Part shown: in pieces, positions 10,409-21,439 of the stretch
Numbering within the stretch: the stretch's first letter is position 1
Layout of the letters: each line of letters begins with the position of its first letter
Assembly: GCA_026182355.1 (NCBI GenBank)
Contig: JAPFBL010001617.1
Coordinates: forward strand, 8,743,001-8,807,000
From: Hermatobates lingyangjiaoensis
Taxonomy: Eukaryota; Arthropoda; Insecta; Hemiptera; Hermatobatidae
DNA length: 64,000 nt
Reading direction: 5' to 3'
Position numbers and translations under genes: made by a program
Notes under the pieces: generated by a model
Told to the model about the DNA's origin: nothing
What the model saw: the letters and a program-made list of their open reading frames with translations, nothing else
The model's database searches: none

Positions 10409-12130
10409 TATAGGTTACTTGATAAAATGTGCATTGTTTCAGTTTGTTTTTTTTTTCACTCCCGTGACTCGCAGACTATTTCTCTGCAAAAAAAAAAAAT
10501 AGCAAACTTACAGGAAAATGCAAACCAGGTATTTTTAATGCTAACCACTTGAAAACAAGTAAAATATGACAAAGTTGGATAAAAAAAATGGCAACCCTGG
10601 AGCATAAACCAAATGCTTGCTTGGCGCTAGCAGCGAGCATATCGCAATCAACATGAAGTAGGTCAGTAGCAATGAATCATAAATTACTACTATAGGTTTA
10701 ATAACTTTCTAACTATCTCACAAGTTATGAATATCTCTAAGAGTGTTGGCTCTGCCATCAACCTTTTTTAATTGTTCATTTACAGATACAATTTGTCTGA
10801 AATGGTCAGGCAGACGAAAGGCTCAGAGAAGTTTCTACCACACGCTTAACGTTCTAGATAGAAACCATTGTAAAAACTCAAAGAACTTACCATCAAGCAT
10901 CAGGTCTTTATCTCACTTTCCCCTCGGCACTATTAGTGTCGAAAACCTGTTTCAAGAGAACGGTTTAAAAATGGTATAATCTAAACCTTCAGACATATTG
11001 TTGACAAAGGGTTTTGGATTAACTGTATAAGTGTCACTTACAAGGTTTACTGAATTAAGACTATTGGAAAAATTTGCAGGAAACTTTTTGCAAAGTAGGT
11101 TTTAATGGTGTTAGCGTTATATTGGTGTTTTGGTTGGGGTTTCGAGTTAGCCTATGATTATCACCTCTGAAGACACAATTTATTTTGTGCAATCTTGCTT
11201 TCAGTGGTGCAAACAAACAAATACACCGTACATCAAGTCTTACAAGGCTTTCTACATTCCTAGGAAGTAGTCTCATTTCTCGCACATTTCAATCACTAAA
11301 TACGAGTAACTATAAAATTATATTGTGGTGAAATAATATACATCTTTCAATAAAATACGATATTATTCAAAATTAGTAATAATATTACTAAAATAAAATA
11401 CAATAGACATGTTTTGAGTCTTTTTGATAAACACATTAAATGAATTACATAATAATTATTTTACACTTTGTATTATTATAAAAAATCACCCAAAGTAATA
11501 TTCCCTTTCAGAGTAGCATCTCTTATGACTATGGAATTAGAAAGTTTCGTATTCTTTATTGGGTTATTAGAAGAGAAATTCCATACTGAGAAACATAAGA
11601 AACCTGAGAAATATACAACAGTGGGAAGCGATATTAACTTTCCAAACACTTACAGATATTTTTAAGATAATTTATTCAAAGAATCGACGGAAATTCGGAA
11701 CGCAATATAGCAATAATTACATCGTGAGAATATTAAACTTCCTACCGTATTAATCTGTTTTATTATTCCATTTTTACACAATATTCAAGCAGATGTACAT
11801 TTCATCTACACTTCTATGGGTGTTTTTAGTGCGAAATAATAATAACAAATTTGTGGATTTGTTATTATCAAATGACCTTTTTTAAATTATTATTTAACTA
11901 GGTCCAAAAATGATATAATTAAATCTTTTTCTATGAAATATTGAGAAATTTATAATTATGCATGTAAGTAAATTTCAAGCACTCTTGTTGGTTTGGTAGT
12001 TAAAGGAGTTAGACGTCCTTTGGTATAAACAGCTATCCACCCAGTTAAGAATTAGAGTTCACCAAATTTGTTACATTCACCAATTTTGTTCCTGAAGTAA
12101 GTTAGACCTAATAGCCTCAATAATACATAG
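10409..12130. other. Mixed stretch without a recognised gene
   Basis: This is slightly less AT-rich than its surroundings around 10.5-11.3 kb. It holds chance-length frames on both strands (for example minus 11061-11285) and no protein family signature. 11290-12130 is plain AT-rich DNA leading into a family A copy. Confidence 0.45.
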
Positions 12131-12248
12131 ATTGTTTTTTACTTTAAACAGTATAGTGATAGAGAAAAAATTTGATCCCGAGATTTGCATGACGGAATTA
12201 CATGTTATCAGGTCCCCAAAGACGTTTTACCACGTTTTTTCGATGATG

Positions 12249-12263
12249 TCGTGTGTATGTGTA

Positions 12264-12326
<63 letters not shown>
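12249..12326 (+). repeat. (TG)n microsatellite
   Basis: GTGTATGTGTATGTATG followed by about 28 uninterrupted GT units, ending at GTGTCCACAATC. It sits where all full family A copies carry a TG tract. Confidence 0.95.
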
Positions 12327-12328
<2 letters not shown>

Positions 12329-12681
12329 ACAATCTTTGATGAATCAAATTAATATTTCACACATAAAAGGGCCTCATAGTGTAGATGTGCTGTATGTACA
12401 GTTTAGGAGCTATTATGCATGATGGAGAAATCACTTTTTTGGTCATAATATGTTTTCTAAATACTAGAATATTAGAAAGTTTAGAAATTATTACAATAAG
12501 AAAGTTTTTTATATGTTTCTGACATTTTTCAAACAAAATGGGGATATTTTGAAGTCTTAAAGGGAAAGATTTGGCTTAAATTTTCAATTTAGAAGGAGGT
12601 CAGAAAAATGTTATTAAATGTAACAGATCCACTGGCGTAGATGTATTGTTACATGTTACAGATGACCATTTATGAAACCCA

Positions 12682-12812
12682 CTGACTATAGAAATAAAAG
12701 CGATTTTGTCCTGTAAGGGATTATTTCGTAACATGAAATCTTCACTTTGGCTTTTCAAAAGTGTTATTACTGATGTGGTCATACCAATGATATTATATGC
12801 ATCAATTGTGTG
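12682..12812 (+). pseudogene. Reverse-transcriptase C-terminal remnant, best-preserved copy
   Basis: The frame from 12682 reads LTIEIKAILSCKGLFRNMKS, then SLWLFKSVITDVVIPMILY, then ASIV and a TGA in place of the usual tryptophan. The order (helix with KAxxxxxxLFRN, aromatic/leucine helix, VIPMILYASIV) is that of the thumb-proximal region of non-LTR reverse transcriptases. It lacks the catalytic FADD region, so it is only a scrap. It supports reading family A as derived from a LINE-type element. Confidence 0.55.
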
Positions 12813-13466
12813 ATATATATAAATAAACGCAAATGTTGAATAACTGGTTCAATGATGATCTGTGCTGCCTCCAGGAATGAAATACTAATAAACATCTCCC
12901 ATATAAACATTTATATTATGTCTAAATGGGACATTATATCCCCAAAAAGTTTGATATTATATTTACTTGTGATGTAGGCCACTTTGTGTGTAGGCCACTC
13001 CAGATTTTTTTTTCAAGAACCGACTATGAAATGAAGGTATGAGTGCAACGTTAAAAGGACAAATAAAAAGAGTTCAGAAAAAGACAAGGAAAGCTAAATG
13101 AGGCGTGGTACAAACGACCTCAGATGGCCTGTTGAAATATGCCCTATCCTTTCTTCTTGTCTCCCCGACACATAGCTGCTGTTTACCTTCACTTCAATCC
13201 AGATTAATTGTTCACTTCAAATTAACACTACTCTCTTTCACATATCTCTACTTTGTTAGATATCTTCCAGTAATTCTATTTTGATTAGCTTAAAAATAAA
13301 TTCATTATTTTAATCTTAATTTGATTAGATGTAAGTTCATATTAATTCTTAAAATTAATAATGAATAAAATCATTTTATATATATTAAATTATTAAAGGT
13401 ATCTACAATATTGGAAACGGTATTAAAAATTACATTTGAGTAAACTTTCTATTTATAAAAAAAATC

Positions 13467-14440
13467 TGTAGTGGCCTCCACTCAACTTTATGACAAGTAA
13501 ACATAACATCGAGCTCATTGACAACTAACTGATATTTGTTTTATTTTAATGTGGCTTTGCATACATGGTTATCAATAATTATCATTTGTTTACATGGGGC
13601 TATAACTATTTTATCAGTTACAAGAAGCTTGAAGTCATTGACCAATCTAATATGCTATTGAAATTAATAAACTGAGGGACTGAATCTCATTGGACTCGTA
13701 CGGTCCGCGGCCATGCCTGACAAATATGTACAATAGTACATTCCCTTGTTGGGGAATGGGAATGAGTTAATAAATAATATGAAAATATTTTAAAACCAAA
13801 ATTATTGAATTCAACCATCCTGCAGTTTGAATCATTTTTGCACTACATACCTCAGCTTTCGCAGGAGTGGAACTGACAAATTAATCAAGAAGAATGCAGT
13901 TAAAACATTACAAGAACAAGCAGACTCAATTTAGTTTGCCAAGCTCATTACAACTGAACTCATATTTGTAAGGAATACTAATCTCCAAAGAGAGAATTTA
14001 AAATAAATGTTAAACATCTATCAGAAATTTGTCTACTTAACTACTATGAATGGATTAATTCTCTCTCTGTCTAGAAGAGGTAGAATTCTTTGATCACATT
14101 ATACTATATCATTTGTGGCAATTGGCTTGGAGATGGTAGAGATTTTTTCAAATCATACTAAAAATTATAAATAAGTGGTACTTCTCTACTGTCCACTTAT
14201 GAAGGTCATTAAAGAACTTAAATAAGAAGTTGTTTTAGTTACGACAATGGGATGTACAATATGACAGGTCTGGCCACGGAGGCCGATAAGATTCAGTCCC
14301 TCAATTTATTAATTTTAATCATTGATTACCATATATGTAAAGCTACATTAAAATAAAACAAAATATCAGTTAGTTGTCAATGAGTTCGATGCTATGTTTA
14401 CTTATCGTAAAATTGAGTGGTGGCCATTCCATATTTTTAA
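13467..14440. repeat. Pair of family A modules in inverted orientation
   Basis: 13467-13745 reads CTCAACTTTATGACAAGTAA through ACTGATATTTGTTTTATTTT to a GAGGGACTGAATCTCATTGG block. 14175-14440 is its reverse complement, with GTCTGGCCACGGAGGCCGAT and CAGTCCCTCAATTTATTAAT. The arms are similar but clearly diverged. The unrelated interior, 13746-14170, holds more AT-rich repeat body (AATCAAGAAGAATGCAGTTA recurs near 18345). Confidence 0.7.
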
Positions 14441-15080
14441 GTTGTTTATCGTTTACAGGCAGTTTTACAGGAAAATAGCAGATTTAATTGTAAGTTTGAT
14501 ATTTTGAATTTAGTACTAAAATAAAACCTAAAATTTATATTTTTAAAATTAATATCTCCATTAGCATTTGCATTTTGTTGTTGAAAGTATATTGTCGTTG
14601 GTTAATCCAAACCCCAGAGACCGGATGAGAACTGTTAGATGATATAATCGAGCAGTTGGTCTTGGATAATCAGTCTACTGATTTGTAACTGACCAACTAA
14701 CCCTCAGTTCACGTTCTTAGAACAGCCTCCAAACGGCATTTCATTATTACTCTCTCGACCTGTTTTTTAGACCTAAAGGTGGACTAGCTGGGCTAGGTTA
14801 GTATGCACGAAACATTTTAAAGAAAATTTGAACAGATAATTAGACAAAATTATCATCCTAACTATAATTGAAATAAAAAAAAAATTATGTGAATTCAAAT
14901 GCAGACTTTATTTTGCAAAGGGCATAAATGTTCCTGAGAATGATTAATGGCACAAGTTCCAGTTGAAAGGTCTAAGTAGGAAATTAAGAGACTGAAATTG
15001 AATGATCAGGTATCTAAGAAAGCGATCTCTAAGAATACAGACGGTACAAAAAAAATTGCAAAATAATCTAATTTCATTCA
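14441..15080. other. AT-rich stretch, nothing recognised
   Basis: There is no tandem repeat, hairpin or protein-like frame. CAGTCTACTGATTTGTAACT and its surroundings do not match any other part of the window that I noticed. Confidence 0.45.
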
Positions 15081-15084
15081 CTTT

Positions 15085-15880
15085 TTACTTTACCATAAGC
15101 ATTCCTGATTTTTAAGTATAGTGTTCAAGAAAATGTCGATCTCTAGATTATGAGAGAATTAGATGTATTTTTTCTTCACTTTTTTATGATGTCGCTAACT
15201 ATGTGGGAGGGTATCCAAAAGTGTAGTCACTCTACAGGCCATAATACGAGTATGATATGTATCAACTCTATAATTTAACAAAAATAGAGTCCCATAGTTC
15301 AGATGTACCTTGTTTTTGGTCTGTATTGCATCATGACAATGTCACTTTTATGAAGAATATTTATTGTAGAGAACACCCTTTTACTTCTAAACTGATAAAT
15401 TTAGAGCGTTGAAACTTTAGAATTTATAAGAAACTGACAGAAGCTATAGTTGGAAAAGACCTCCGTTTTTTAAAACAATGATAAAGGTGCTTTTACTTTA
15501 AAATGTATAATTTTTTTTTATATTGATTCCGAAACCTTTTGGACATTATAAAAACCACAAAAATTGACGGATTGTGATTTAATTGTACCCAAAAACAGCC
15601 AATTTTGAGTGGATGAGTTGATTACTTTCTTTTAATAATTGCATGAACAAAAAGAAGTTATAGGACATAACTTCATAAATCATTTTATGATTTCAGAAAA
15701 TAATTTTTTTTACTGTCATTTTGTCAAAATATAGAAAATAACATTAACAATATATAAAACAATGATCTGAAGTAGCTCACATTCAACTTAAATACATGTA
15801 AACATAATATAAAACTCGTTGATAATCAATTCATTTATGTGTTTTATTTTAATTTAACTAATCGTTAAATTTATAATCAT
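15085..15880 (+). repeat. Diverged family A copy
   Basis: GGGAGGGTATCCAAAAGTGT, ATAGAGTCCCATAGTTCAGATG, and AAAACAATGATAAAGGTG mark the order of a + copy without its TG array. It is followed at 15760-15880 by the inverted module GAAGTAGCTCACATTCAAC and ATAAAACTCGTTGATAATC. It is strongly decayed. Confidence 0.6.
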
Positions 15881-16054
15881 AAAATATTTCAAATTTATAA
15901 AATCAGTTTAATGATTTCATTTGTTTTATTTTAGATATAAAAAAATTAGGAGTTGTAAAAAATTTCACATCGTTGATCTATAATAATTAGAATGTTCCTA
16001 TGTGTTCTGGAGATTTTGTCGAGTAGAGATGTTTTTGAGGTATCCAAAGATGAT

Positions 16055-16260
16055 GTTTCTTCGACCATGTCTCTGAGTATGTGGGTGGGTGTGTATCTAA
16101 AAGTTTGTGGGCATGACGCAGTCCAATCCGATTGATAGATCAAATTCATTTTACACAAATATGGACCTACAAACTCCAAACACACATTCATTTTATAAAA
16201 GCTCTTTGTTAAAGTATAGGCAAAGTGTAATCAGAAAGGGAGAATGTTCCACTCAGTCTA
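16055..16260 (+). repeat. Family A fragment
   Basis: GTGGGTGGGTGTGTATCTAA, AAGTTTGTGGGCATGACG and GATAGATCAAATTCATTTTA match the segment just after the TG tract in other copies. The rest is lost. Confidence 0.65.
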
Positions 16261-16629
16261 CATGTCGTACCTTTCATCATTTCTCATTATTAACCATATA
16301 TTCTGATATAATTCGAAGTTTCCTGTCACGACCATATACATACTACATTATTTATCTTTATCAAGGTTTGGTCCAGCGTCTATGATCTAGATTATAAGCA
16401 TAACTAAAGGCATAACTTTAATCTAGAGAACAAACATTACAGCTTATGAAGACAATAAAAATAAGAAGCTCATAAAATAAATAATTCATTATGAAAACCA
16501 AAAAGGCATGTAAAAAACCGATACTGATATAACGTACGTACAATATATAGTTAAATAATTAATAGCTAAATAACATTTATGTTGTTTCCAGTTTCTTTTT
16601 TGATGTAGCTTTCATGAGTTTTTGTAAAT

Positions 16630-16922
16630 TTTCTTGAGTTACCAAAATGTGATACCCAGTGTTCGTGAATATGTTCGTAGTAGCAGCGCTGTAGTTAATT
16701 AGATATGAACTAACAATGTATAATCTTTAAACAAAACAACAAGGTAATAATGTATGTCCATATATACTCGTATAATGTAACTTATTTTTTTCATCTTATT
16801 TTAAATATTTTTTTATTGATGTGGCCATGAATATGTCTTTAAATATAGCTGAAAAGTTGATTTAAAGGTGTTTTTTTAGAACTATTTCACACTAGAACAA
16901 ACCTCATTAAAGAAAAATAATT
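16630..16922 (+). repeat. Repeat B copy 2 (decayed)
   Basis: It is parallel to 8160-8445: GGTAATAATGTATG, then ATATGTCTTTAAATATAGCTG, TTTAAAGGTGTTTTT and ACAAACCTCATTAAAGAAAAA. The stem-loop core seen in copy 1 is mutated here (GAAA remains as CTGAAAAG). Confidence 0.55.
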
Positions 16923-17990
16923 TATTATGATATATATATTTGTATGCTTAAGAACTCCATTATTTTTGCTTATATTGGAGTATGGAAAGGCACTTAATAA
17001 AAAAGGTATTTCATTTTTTATGGCATTACGTCTACCATTTCTAATCTACTTCTCGTATGATTCTATAAATTTATAATATATTATTAGGTATACTAGCTTG
17101 ACTAATATTAGCTTAACTTTAAAATTAATGGAAAATTTAATTTTTCACTTTTTGAAAAGATAATTGTTTTTTAAAAGCAAATAGGAAAACTTATAGAACG
17201 GTTATTAATTCAAACAATAAATAAGAACGATTTTAAACATGAAAGTTAGAAGCAAAACGAACCTAAAACTGTGCATTTTTAACGCTGGTAATAAAAAAAA
17301 AGTTGCTTAATGAGTATTAGTGTAATAACAAAAGACTACTACTGAATTCTATTAAAAGAGATTAATGGGTTAATTAATGTTAACAGCTCATTGAAAAACC
17401 ATTCCTTTCTCAAAGAGTTGAGACAATAATAGAGTCTTTGAACAAGGTATTAATTATGAGCTCCGGAAATGTAAAACGTGTGATGACTAATAATAAGTGA
17501 CATCCTCTGTTCTCGTGAATTCATGACAGCTTGTAAAGTTTTTGCTGTGTTTTTGCAATGAATACTAATGAATATTCTGATTATTTTATGTTCTTGAAGT
17601 AATTAGTTATGATGTTAATTTACATTCTTCCGCATATGAACATTCCCAAGTGCATGAAAATACCCATGCATTCAATCGGATATACTTTAATGATAAATCA
17701 GTATCAACATGATCACGAACACATGCCAGATCGATCAATGTATAATCAAAAATTTTCGTCCACAACAACATCCATAAGTAATAGTTCTTATCCGGCAGGG
17801 AAAATTATGATCCCTCAATATATCCATCCTCGTTAAAAGGATGTTAAAATAAATGAAGATATTTGATATATGATGGTGATGATACACAAGGATATGAAGA
17901 CTAATACAGAAGAACACTAATGGCTGATGGTAGTGCCTTGCATATGATGTAAACGTAGTCTACATGTAGACGCTGTCGACAAATTGTTGA
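16923..17990. other. AT-rich stretch, nothing recognised
   Basis: A minus/plus pair of 60-75-codon frames around 17600-17920 overlaps on opposite strands and shows no motif. I take them as chance. Confidence 0.5.
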
Positions 17991-18780
17991 AAGATGGGTA
18001 AAAGTAAAACTTAGGGGCACGAATCCAACTAAAACGGTTATTGTATGTTTTTGAAGGGGGAAAAAATATTAAGCTGAAACTATGAAAGTTACACACATAC
18101 TCTTGGAGGTTCCTTAGATTAAAGATTAAATTAGAAAAGCCATGCAATGCTAGCAAAAGAAACTATTCTCTGTAACAGATTATTCCGTAAGAAATAGAGC
18201 GTTAACACGAAGTCTTCTGTTTGATTTTACTAAACTTTTATTACTGCTATGGCAAAAGTTATCATGTCTTATACATTCGTTGTGTGGCATGCAAGAACAA
18301 GCGTGCATAGGGCTAACAATCACTATATGAACTATCAAACGAATCAAGAAGAAAGCAGTTATAATGCAGCAAGAATGCCTGAGTTTTGTTTAGTTTAAAA
18401 CAAATATTTCAACTGAACTTAAATTTGGAAAGAATTCTATATCATCAAACTGAGAACTTAAATTAGTACTTAACTATCATGAAGAATGAAAACTGTATTT
18501 GACATTGAAGATGACTCTCTGTTTAGAAGAGGTAGAAACCTTGGATTACATTATATCTGAATAAGAGCCAATATCTACAACTAAATTAGTGAGAGATTTC
18601 AACATTGTTATAACTGTTAAAATGATTACAGCCACATGTAAAGCAAAGGTTATTACAGATTAATATCTAAGCATAGCCATCACAAATTAAACAAAAAGAA
18701 CTATTAATCGGTTGTCGAAGAGTTTGATAGGTTTTCTTATAGTGATTTTGTGTGTGAGCCACTTCAAATTTTTATAGCTA
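17990..18780 (+). repeat. Family A copy with RT remnant and edge
   Basis: It contains the reverse-transcriptase-like frame near 18165-18365, the AATCAAGAAGAAAGCAGTTA block, GAGAGATTTC, the ATGTAAAGCAAAGGTTATTA module, and ends in CTTATAGTGATTTTGTGTGT at about 18733-18770. There is no TG array. Confidence 0.65.
18165..18385 (+). pseudogene. Reverse-transcriptase C-terminal remnant, third copy
   Basis: Reading ILCNRLFRKK, a short disrupted stretch, then TFITAMAKVIMSYTFVVWHA: this is the only copy that keeps the tryptophan after the VV pair. The frame then stays open to about 18385 (ends PEFCLV). Relative to 12682 it has a roughly 24-base insertion and stops. The shared register across four copies is the main evidence that this was coding. 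Confidence 0.45.
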
Positions 18781-18899
18781 TATTGCCCTTTACGGTAATC
18801 AGAATTTAATAACATTTTTTTGTAATTTATTAATTTTATGTTCAGTTCTATGGCAAAATTTTATTGCTTTCTAATTATCTGTTGAATGTTAAAAATACA

Positions 18900-19490
18900 C
18901 TTTCTATAATCATAAAATGTACCAGAATGCAGCTTTTTCTTGATGTCTTGAAAAAAAATCCCTCAAATCATCCTCACATAATACGGTATCTGATATTTTT
19001 AAGCATAATTTGATTCTGATTCGTTAAAATGTATCACTTTAATCCTTCTCATAAGCTTTCAGATTCAATGATAAGTAAACATTTTTACATTTAATTCAAA
19101 AAGATGCCTTTTCAGGTGTTTCTGTGCTTCTCTTTTTGTGCTTCTCTGGTTTCAATGATAATGTAAAATTTTTAAGATTCTGGGGATAGTAGTTTAAAAA
19201 AAGTCTAAAAATATATTTTGGTAAAAAAATTATCTTTCACATATTGCCTCCAAACAATACCAAAAGGCACATCTATACCAAAAGGCCCATTTTTATGTAA
19301 AGTATTAGATCCATAACAGATTTACACGTTTTGAGGTCCCCAAAACAGCAGCATGTTCACAAACTGTTTGTAGTGTCATCATCGAAAAAATGTCAAAAAA
19401 AAAATTTGGGGACCCCAAAACATGTAAATTCATCAATATTTCTAGATTGATTTTTTCATAATTACAATACTTTACTTATAGTAAAATAAA
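18900..19490 (-). repeat. Family A copy, inverted
   Basis: Running left to right it shows the reverse-complement order: CTCATAAGCTTTCAGATTC, the block at TATTGCCTCCAAACAATACC, CCCAAAACATGTAAATTC and finally CTTATAGTAAAATAAAAA at about 19473. The TG array is missing and a short duplication (AAAAGGCACATCTATACC, then AAAAGGCCCA) is present near 19262-19292. Confidence 0.7.
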
Positions 19491-19559
19491 AATATTACCT
19501 GTTTTACTAGCAAGTTCTCGTCAACTAAGTTGATGATGATTTTAATAATTATCTTAATA

Positions 19560-19613
19560 ATCTATATATATATATATATATATATACATCTGTTTGTGTG
19601 TGTGTGTGTGTGT
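19560..19613 (+). repeat. (AT)n then (TG)n microsatellite
   Basis: About 11 AT units (19563-19586) then ACATCTGTT and about 9 TG units to 19613. Confidence 0.9.
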
Positions 19614-20575
19614 TGTGGACCAATGTGTAGATAGGGTACCAATCCCAAGCCAAAAATGATCTACTGTACTTGAAAAATTTAAAAACTAGGAACACCATTA
19701 CAAACCAATAATTAAGGTCAAAAGAGAATTCTAAGAAACAACTAACCATCTGTGTTGTCAAAAAAAAAACATACTTTGAGACTAGAATGGTGGCTTGATT
19801 ATTAGTTAAAGACGCAATATCACTTCCTTTTAAATCGGTTTGCATTGATTTATCAAAGAAAATTTTTAGGAATGTGCTGAATAACCTTGATAGCCACTGG
19901 CCCTTCCTGATTTTTAACTAATACTCGGTCATGGCTCTGTAATGAGTACTTGTCAAAAACTAATAGAAGACAAATGAATAAACCAGAATTTTGGCCTTCT
20001 CTTGGCTTAAAATTAGGAAAGGTTTGAAGTTTTAATTATCTATCTAATTTCTACTTAAGAATATAAATTGTTACAGCAATTAACTCTAGTGTTCAACTTT
20101 TTCTTTTGGCACTCAACACTACAAAGTGAAACAAATCGAACTAAGGTCACAACAGATCTAAAATTACTGTTTTCACTTTCCGTAATATTTTCAATTGGGT
20201 AAATTTTTACCATCATAATTCTTAAATATACACTTTAATAAATAAAATCCGTTTCTGAATAATCGACAAAAACTTGGAAGCAATGAATATTTCATTAATG
20301 ATTTACGTATCACTAGTTTTTTATTATATACATATAATATAAATATGTAAATAAAATTTTTAAAAGAAGTTCGTGACACTACTACTAATGCTAAATTAAG
20401 AGCTTCTACAGAGGTTTATATTTGTTAGTTAGAGTCAGAATAACACCGATATTCAACCTGCATTGTGAGGTAGTTTTTTTATTTATTTAATAATTATTTG
20501 ACTTTTTCCTTTTTTCAATTTTTTTTATGTTTTTATTTTATATCTTTTTTTTTCTTCATTTTTTTAATTTATTTA
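19614..20575. other. AT-rich stretch, nothing recognised
   Basis: Poly-T-rich sequence at 20470-20570 precedes the hairpin cluster. A minus-strand frame overlapping 19549-19845 is partly microsatellite translation and has no family signature. Confidence 0.45.
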
Positions 20576-20593
20576 TAAATTATATATATATAT

Positions 20594-20734
20594 ATGATCA
20601 AACCACAATAAAAAATGGGAAAACAAGACTAAGATCTTTCAACCGTAGTTGGGTTTTTGACTCTGACGAAGACCGCTTGTTACGGTTGAAAGATCTTAGT
20701 CTTGTTTTCCCATTTCTTATTGTGGTTTGATCAT
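20594..20734. mobile_element. Foldback element, type 1, nearly perfect
   Basis: Arms 20594-20647 and 20681-20734 (ATGATCAAACCACAATA ends) are almost exact inverted copies. The 33-base apex 20648-20680 holds GACTCTGACGAAGACCG, present on one side only, so one arm has lost its inner part. CTGACGA at 20663 and GAAA at 20688 bracket a stem ACCG/CGGT. It is flanked by (AT)n at 20580-20593 and 20767-20797. Confidence 0.85.
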
Positions 20735-20762
20735 TGATTGTTGTTTCACGTGTTTATGTGTT

Positions 20763-20802
<40 letters not shown>

Positions 20803-20809
20803 TTGCAGT

Positions 20810-20942
20810 CCATTTTGTAAACGTATTTATTATTGCCGACGTTTCGGTCTTCTTTGACCATCTACTATAGTTAACAAAATCACCCTGTAGATGGTCAAAG
20901 AAGACCGAAACGTCAGGAATAATAAATACGTTTACCAAATGG
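20810..20942. mobile_element. Foldback element, type 2
   Basis: Arms 20810-20866 and 20886-20942 read CCATTTTGTAAACG inward to GGTCTTCTTTGACCATCTAC. Each arm holds a stem GGTC/GACC with GAAACGTC, in the right arm preceded by CTGTAGA and one base. The apex is about 19 bases and the left side is preceded by (AT)n. Confidence 0.85.
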
Positions 20943-21098
20943 ATAGCAAATCATATGGTGAATTAATATACCTAATTCCTAGAAAATTTAAAGGATTAAT
21001 AAGACATTTAGAAGAGAAATCCAAAAAACTGATCAGGACAAAAGCAGGCAAAAAATGTTATCTCACATGCATAAACGAAGACTGTTCCTCAAATATAC

Positions 21099-21128
<30 letters not shown>

Positions 21129-21136
<8 letters not shown>

Positions 21137-21366
21137 AAGATAGCACAGATAGACACAGGAATAACTCACTTCTATATTTCGACCATCGTCATCATCAGGA
21201 GGTGAAGAGTCCCGCAGGAAGGCAGAGCGGCGACACATTTTGAGCGGAGGTGATTTTGTGTCGCCGCTCTGCCTTCCTGCGGGACTCTTCGCCTCCTGAT
21301 GACGACGATGGTGGAAATATAGAAGTGAGTTATTCCTGTGTCTATTTGCCTGCTATCTTTTTTAAT
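21129..21366. mobile_element. Foldback element, type 3 (about 110-bp arms)
   Basis: Arms 21129-21237 and 21257-21366 run AATTAAAAAAGATAG to GCAGAGCGGCGACACA, with an 18-base apex. The inner part is strikingly GC-rich for this window. On the minus strand 21177-21198 reads CTGATGA, T, GAC, loop GATG, GTC, GAAA. (AT)n lies at both sides (about 21100-21129 and 21405-21435). Confidence 0.9.
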
Positions 21367-21400
21367 TAGTTTTTATTTAAAAATCCGTTGGACCGTTTGA

Positions 21401-21435
<35 letters not shown>

Positions 21436-21439
<4 letters not shown>

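Larger units (their letters stand above)
12130..13010 (+). repeat. Family A copy with long (TG)n and RT remnant
   Basis: It starts near the ATAGTGATAGAGAAAAAATTTGATC block, has the ATTACATGTTATCAGGTCCC block, the microsatellite at 12249-12326, the GATGAATCAAATTAATATT and GTGTAGATGTG blocks, then jumps to the later body (GAAGGAGGTC at 12593, CATCTCCCATATAAAC) and ends at ACTCCAGATTTTTTT near 13008. The middle part present in the 38-40 kb copy is deleted. Confidence 0.8.

Noticed and set aside
10605..10650. GC-richer stem-loop resembling the 5' end of U6 snRNA (GCTTGCTTGGCGC...AGCATAT)
   Set aside because: Downstream sequence does not continue as U6, and the stem sequence differs at several positions.
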